Origin: an uncultured Alphaproteobacteria bacterium
Lineage (GTDB): Bacteria; Pseudomonadota; Alphaproteobacteria; RF32; CAG-239
DNA: 46,979 nucleotides
Direction: 5' to 3'
Assembly (NCBI GenBank): GCA_944391505.1
Contig: CALXTV010000015.1
Span: forward strand, 1-46,979
This document shows, one piece after another, positions 43,721 to 46,979 of this stretch. A program made the translations under genes and the position numbers. Numbering within the stretch: the stretch's first letter is position 1; every line of letters begins with the position of its first letter. The notes under the pieces are model-generated. The model saw only the letters and a program-made list of their open reading frames with translations. It searched no databases and was not told the DNA's origin.

Positions 43721-44692
43721 ATGGCTGAATATAAATCAAAACTACTCATTATCGGTTCAGGCCCGGCCGGCTATACCGCCGGAATTTATGCCGCCCGCGC
43801 CGGACTTAAACCCGTACTTGTTTCGGGAACCCAGGTCGGCGGTCAGTTGACCATAACCACGGAAGTGGAAAATTTTCCCGGTTTTCCCGAGCCGATTCAG
43901 GGTGGCGATTTGATGCAGCGTATGCGGGAACAGGCTCAAAACCTGGGTGTTCAGATTATTGACGATACCATTACCGAAATCGATTTTGAACACCGGCCGT
44001 TTGTCTGCTCTTCGGAAAACGCCAATTCTTTCGTCGGCGATTCTCTGATTATCGCCACCGGCGCCTCGGCCCGCTGGCTCGGTCTGCCCAGTGAAGAAAA
44101 ATTCCGCGGTTTCGGCGTGTCCGCCTGCGCAACCTGCGACGGTTTCTTTTACCGCAACCGCGACGTTGCCGTTGTCGGCGGCGGAAATTCCGCTCTGGAA
44201 GAGGCCATATATCTGACCAACTTTGCCAAAAACGTCACGATTATCCACCGCCGCGATGCTTTCCGCGCAGACAAAACCATGCAGGAACGCGTTGCCCAAA
44301 ACCACAAAATCAACGTTGTCTGGAACTGCGTCGTGGAAGAGGTTCTGGGAACGGAAAACCCACTCGGCGTCACCGGTCTGAAACTGAAAAACGTCAAAAC
44401 CGACAATACGACCGAACTTGCCGTCGACGGCGTTTTCATCGCCATCGGCCACCACCCCAACACCGATTTGGTCAAAGGTCATCTTAAACTCGATTCCGAA
44501 GGCTACATTATTACCGGAGAAAACAGCTGCGAAACCAGTATAAAAGGTATTTTTGCCGCCGGAGACGTCCGCGATCCGCAATACCGACAGGCGATTATTG
44601 CCGCCGGCAGCGGCTGTATGGCCGCCCTTGAGGCCGAAAAATACCTCAATGAACTCGGTGAACAAAAAAAACCGAATTCAGAAGCCGTCTGA
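43721..44692 (+). CDS. trxB: Thioredoxin reductase
   Basis: A 323-residue NADPH-dependent flavoprotein that reduces thioredoxin. FAD-binding GSGPAGYTAG is near the N-terminus, the redox pair CATC is at residues 136-139, and the NADPH-binding GGGNSALEEA follows. The C-terminal FAD motif is GIFAAGDVRD. Length is usual. queH begins one base after the stop, so the two are translated from one message. Confidence 0.97.
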   Translation: MAEYKSKLLIIGSGPAGYTAGIYAARAGLKPVLVSGTQVGGQLTITTEVENFPGFPEPIQGGDLMQRMREQAQNLGVQIIDDTITEIDFEHRPFVCSSENANSFVGDSLIIATGASARWLGLPSEEKFRGFGVSACATCDGFFYRNRDVAVVGGGNSALEEAIYLTNFAKNVTIIHRRDAFRADKTMQERVAQNHKINVVWNCVVEEVLGTENPLGVTGLKLKNVKTDNTTELAVDGVFIAIGHHPNTDLVKGHLKLDSEGYIITGENSCETSIKGIFAAGDVRDPQYRQAIIAAGSGCMAALEAEKYLNELGEQKKPNSEAV

Positions 44693-44693
44693 C

Positions 44694-45230
44694 ATGCCCG
44701 CGCCTCAAAAAATTCTGCTGCTTTCCTGCTGTGCGCCCTGCTCTTGTGCCGTAATTGCCAAAGCCGCCGAAAGCGGCATGAAGATGACTGTCGTATTTTA
44801 CAATCCGAATATTCGTCCGGAAACGGAATATCTCAAACGCCTGGAAGAAAACAAACGCGTCTGCGAAAATTACAAAATTTCCTTTATCGAATTGGAGTAC
44901 GACAATCCCCGCTGGTGTGAGGCCGTCCGCGGATTGGAAGATGAACCGGAGCGAGGCGCCCGTTGTTCTGTTTGTTTTCACTTGCGGCTGAAAAGAGTCA
45001 TGGAATATGCCAAAGCCAACGGATTTGACGCAGTCGCCTCCGTCTTGGGTGTCTCCCGTTATAAAAACCTGGAACAGGTTAACGCCGCGGCAGCCAAAGC
45101 TTCGGCAGAAACCGGCGTGCCTTACGTTCACATTGAAGGACGCAAACACGGCATGCAGGAATTACGGGAAAAACTGATAAAAAAACTAAATTTGTATTCA
45201 CAAAATTACTGTGGTTGCAAACCACGTTGA
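44694..45230 (+). CDS. queH: Epoxyqueuosine reductase QueH
   Basis: A 178-residue QueH (formerly DUF208), which reduces epoxyqueuosine to queuosine in the wobble position of GUN-decoding tRNAs. Cysteines are at SCCAPCSC (Cys12, 13, 16, 18), CSVC in the middle and NYCGCK near the C-terminus, consistent with Fe-S binding. It is unrelated to the cobalamin enzyme QueG. The start at 44694 is just after trxB; upstream in-frame ATGs would lie inside trxB. Supply of reductant by the thioredoxin system is a tempting but unproven reason for the pairing. Confidence 0.93.
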   Translation: MPAPQKILLLSCCAPCSCAVIAKAAESGMKMTVVFYNPNIRPETEYLKRLEENKRVCENYKISFIELEYDNPRWCEAVRGLEDEPERGARCSVCFHLRLKRVMEYAKANGFDAVASVLGVSRYKNLEQVNAAAAKASAETGVPYVHIEGRKHGMQELREKLIKKLNLYSQNYCGCKPR

Positions 45231-45255
45231 TTACGATTTTGGTATTATTTTAAGC

Positions 45256-45284
45256 TTGACTTGCTTTTTACAAAAGTTTATATT
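45256..45284 (+). promoter_or_regulatory. Promoter of tRNA-Arg
   Basis: TTGACT (45256-45261), a 17-base spacer and TATATT (45279-45284). The tRNA begins 26 bases downstream. Confidence 0.72.
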
Positions 45285-45309
45285 CCGTTCCAGAATAAAA
45301 GTCATCCAT

Positions 45310-45386
45310 GCGCCCTTAGCTCAGCTGGATAGAGCAACAGCCTTCTAAGCTGTGGGTCAGACGTTCGAATCGTCTAGGGCGCGCCA
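45310..45386 (+). tRNA. tRNA-Arg (anticodon TCT)
   Basis: A 77-nt tRNA. The acceptor GCGCCCT pairs with AGGGCGC, the D arm is TAGCTCAGCTGGATAGAGC, the anticodon loop CTTCTAA gives TCT, and the T arm contains GTTCGAATC. Discriminator G and CCA are encoded. It decodes AGA and AGG. Confidence 0.96.
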
Positions 45387-45393
45387 TAAAAAA

Positions 45394-45416
45394 ACTCCCC
45401 GTTGGGGAGTTTTTTT
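45394..45416 (+). terminator. Intrinsic terminator of tRNA-Arg
   Basis: A perfect 7-bp stem ACTCCCC/GGGGAGT with a 3-base loop and seven T residues, directly after the tRNA. Confidence 0.92.
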
Positions 45417-45419
45417 ATG

Positions 45420-45520
45420 GCGCGGTATAGAATTGTCAGCGAAGCGGCGAAACGAGAGTGAGCCGATGAGCGTTACAATTCAAACGACTACCGCGCAGTT
45501 AAGCTGTGCAACAGCTTTTT
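45420..45520 (+). ncRNA. Candidate structured RNA with own terminator
   Basis: GCGCGGTA (45420-45427) pairs with TACCGCGC (45489-45496) and GAATTGT (45430-45436) with ACAATTC (45475-45481), enclosing a 38-base GA-rich apical part. This is followed at once by a terminator-like hairpin AAGCTGT-GCA-ACAGCTT with U residues (45501-45520). No coding frame is convincing. It could be a small RNA or a non-transcribed repeat; no promoter is seen between it and the tRNA-Arg terminator. Confidence 0.35.
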
Positions 45521-45547
45521 ACGCAGCGTCACGCCCCGGTTAATAAA

Positions 45548-45602
45548 TTTGTCTATTTTAGACAAACAAATACTTGTTTTCTTCTAAAAAATATGTTATA
45601 AA
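45548..45602 (+). promoter_or_regulatory. Promoter plus inverted repeat before the 172-residue gene
   Basis: A perfect inverted repeat TTTGTCTA-TTT-TAGACAAA (45548-45566) sits just upstream of TTGTTT (45574-45579), a 17-base spacer and TATAAA (45597-45602). The repeat could be an activator or repressor site. Coding starts at 45648. Confidence 0.5.
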
Positions 45603-45647
45603 TAGACTCGTGATTGAAAGTATTGTGTAATTAACTTAATAATTATT

Positions 45648-46166
45648 ATGGAAACAAAGAAAATTAAAGCTGAAGCTGTTATTACAGCCTTGGAAATCAG
45701 TGAAAGTAACAACCGAGTTGGTTTTATCCCGACGGACCTGCCATTGGTGTATCGCCGGGGAAATGAATTGACGGTTGAAAACGGACTTGATTTGAGCCGC
45801 ACAAGCGAGTTATGGGGAATTCAGCTGTTGTCCGGCGCACATGTGGCTCTAAAATGTGGTGGCAATGTTCCTGTGACCACACGTGAAGAAGTCAAAAAAA
45901 TGCGTTTAAATGGCAAACCCGGATTTCTGCCATCCAAAGATGTTTTGAAAAAGCACTGGGGCAGTACAGAGAAAGAAAAATTTGTGGCAACGATTAAAAT
46001 CTTGAGAAAGAATGAAATTGAAGCCGACAATTATTTGGGATGCCTTTGGTGTTCCGAGAGATTTAGCCCGTTCCGTGCCTATTATTTCGATCTGGAAAAA
46101 GGCGAAGCTAGTTGGGATAGAAAGTACGCTCCCGACAATATCAAACGCATAGCGGTAATGTTCTGA
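45648..46166 (+). CDS. Unknown 172-residue protein
   Basis: I do not recognise the family. It is a soluble protein without signal peptide; the C-terminal half has NYLGCLWCSERFSPFRAYYFDLEKG, with a CxxC pair. The gene is visibly more AT rich than the core genes and lies between tRNA-Arg and a rearranged tRNA-Pro region, so recent acquisition is possible. It has its own promoter, a nearby inverted repeat and a strong terminator. The start has no clear Shine-Dalgarno. Confidence 0.65.
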   Translation: METKKIKAEAVITALEISESNNRVGFIPTDLPLVYRRGNELTVENGLDLSRTSELWGIQLLSGAHVALKCGGNVPVTTREEVKKMRLNGKPGFLPSKDVLKKHWGSTEKEKFVATIKILRKNEIEADNYLGCLWCSERFSPFRAYYFDLEKGEASWDRKYAPDNIKRIAVMF

Positions 46167-46181
46167 CATCCTATTCAACGC

Positions 46182-46209
46182 AAAAAGACCTACATTTGTA
46201 GGTCTTTTT
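46182..46209 (+). terminator. Intrinsic terminator
   Basis: AAAAAGACCTACA pairs with TGTAGGTCTTTTT and is followed by further T residues. It ends the unknown 172-residue gene and abuts the first partial tRNA-Pro copy. Confidence 0.9.
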
Positions 46210-46391
46210 TTATGGTCGGGACAGGCGGATTACTCTACGCTTTGCTTCAAGTTGCACAGGCGCAATTTTTGCCTTTCGGCAAAACCGGCGATACTCCTGT
46301 CTCGCCTATTGCTGGTAGTCGAACCGTCTCTCCGACGGTTCGAATCCTATACCTGCTTATATAAAAACTTTATGGTCGGGACAGGCGGATT
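46209..46391. repeat. 23-bp direct repeat from the tRNA-Pro 3' end
   Basis: Positions 46209-46231 and 46369-46391 are identical over 23 bases; the second copy is the 3' end (CCA, acceptor, part of T arm) of tRNA-Pro. Between them lie a TTTTGCC/GGCAAAA hairpin (46267-46284) and an inverted copy of the T-arm sequence CGACGGTTCGAATCC near 46333-46347. The arrangement resembles an attachment-site scar or repeated tRNA-gene recombination. No integrase is present. Confidence 0.7.
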
Positions 46392-46449
46392 CGAACCGTC
46401 GGCATCTTGCTCCCAAAGCAAGCGCTCTACCAGGCTGAGCTATGTCCCG
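46373..46449 (-). tRNA. tRNA-Pro (anticodon TGG)
   Basis: On the minus strand this is a 77-nt tRNA. Acceptor CGGGACA pairs with TGTCCCG, the D arm is TAGCTCAGCCTGGTAGAGC, the anticodon loop TTTGGGA gives TGG, and the T arm contains GGTTCGAATCC. Discriminator A and CCA are encoded. The first 19 bases of the gene are also the start of the 209-bp tandem repeat. Confidence 0.95.
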
Positions 46450-46979
46450 TTATTTTTCTGTAAACTTCATCATAATAATTCAACGCTTTGCTCGCCCGGT
46501 TCGTTTGCTAGGCTCTCTCCGTTTGCTTCCGCAAACTCTTTCGCCAATCAAACTTCACCTTTCGTCGAAAAACCTGCCACCGGCAGCTTTTTCTTCCTCA
46601 AGCCCGAAGCAAGCGCGTCACCGCAGCCGGCGCCCCGGTCAGGCTGAGCTATGTCCCGTTATTTTTCTGTAAACTTCATCACAATAATCTAAGGCTTTGC
46701 TCGCCCGGTTCGTTTGCTAGGCTCTCTCCGTTTGCTTCCGCAAACTCTTTCGCCAATCAAACTTCACCTTTCGTCGAAAAACCTGCCACCGGCAGCTTTT
46801 TCTTCCTCAAGCCCGAAGCAAGCGCGTCACCGCAGCCGGCGCCCCGGTCAGGCTGAGCTATGTCCCGTTATTTTTCTGTAAACTTCATCACAATAATCTA
46901 AGGCTTTGCTCGCCCGGTTCGTTTGCTAGGCTCTCTCCGTTTGCTTCCGCAAACTCTTTCGCCAATCAAACTTCACCTT
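46431..46979. repeat. 209-bp tandem repeat seeded by the tRNA-Pro 5' end
   Basis: Units start at 46431, 46640 and 46849; the third is cut by the window end. Each begins with the complement of the first 19 bases of tRNA-Pro and continues through its upstream flank, which has hairpins GTTTGC/GCAAAC and CTGCC/GGCAG plus T run. Units 2 and 3 are identical as far as visible; unit 1 differs only at a few positions within about 46470-46485. Only unit 1 is joined to a complete tRNA. Confidence 0.92.

Noticed and set aside
46252..46672. Plus-strand frames across tRNA-Pro and the 209-bp repeat
   Set aside because: Antisense tRNA (GGFEPS pattern) followed by repeat DNA; low-complexity and without a start signal.
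46431..46979. CRISPR array
   Set aside because: The repeats are 209 bp, contiguous and without spacers; they are a tandem duplication.

Overview
The window looks like a chromosomal segment of a flagellated alphaproteobacterium, probably an uncultivated one. Several features point that way. There is a CcrM-type adenine methyltransferase with the long alphaproteobacterial C-terminal domain. The gene order lspA - DUF3035 lipoprotein - two M16 peptidases is typical of the class, as is the yqeY-dnaG-rpoD order with a large acidic insert in RpoD. A flgB-flgC-fliE operon sits behind a textbook sigma-54 promoter. Base composition is moderate, with AT-rich intergenic DNA. All six tRNA genes encode their CCA ends. 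I see no rRNA, CRISPR array, prophage or intact insertion sequence. The exact lineage is not determinable here.

Layout. Positions 1-21,555 are almost all minus strand. They hold tRNA-Ser; an alpha/beta hydrolase, a DMT transporter, a 3-methyladenine glycosylase and mutL; pgi, an M16 pair, a DUF3035 lipoprotein and lspA; mgtE; tRNA-Leu; fliE-flgC-flgB, with a divergent small FlhB-C-terminal-like gene; rsmB, rlmE and two ppx/gppA paralogs; ccrM; two tandem paralogs of unknown function; rnhB; and an RdgB/HAM1-like protein that has lost key residues. Positions 21,700-34,800 are the accessory-looking part: a stand-alone M16-like protein lacking its metal site, rhodanese, metallophosphoesterase, three GNATs, a GRPRK (AT-hook-like) protein, two LysR-type regulators (one truncated), an XRE regulator, several unknown proteins, a broken MATE transporter facing a broken hydrolase, tRNA-Val and tRNA-Ile2. 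Positions 34,869-45,230 return to core genes: rpoD, dnaG and yqeY, a secreted helical protein, a DUF4105/Lnb-like outer-envelope protein, DUF3015, greA with an attenuator-like leader, a Cys-rich miniprotein, trxB and queH. Positions 45,310-46,979 hold tRNA-Arg, a possible structured RNA, an unknown gene, and a tRNA-Pro surrounded by fragments of itself. The tRNA-Pro 5' end is the start of a 209-bp tandem repeat that runs off the window.

Functional links. RNA and translation maintenance (rsmB, rlmE, queH, six tRNAs), DNA maintenance (mutL, dnaG, ccrM, rnhB, glycosylase) and transcription (rpoD, greA) dominate the core. lspA and the DUF4105 protein may both act on lipoproteins. Nothing here amounts to a clearly new multi-gene system. 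The strongest leads are the tRNA-Pro-anchored tandem repeat, the greA leader hairpin (comparable to the E. coli GraL arrangement), the degenerate RdgB-like and M16-like proteins, the sigma-54/sigma-70 divergent flagellar promoters, and a hairpin-plus-terminator element after tRNA-Arg. All identifications are by reading motifs; no database search was run.
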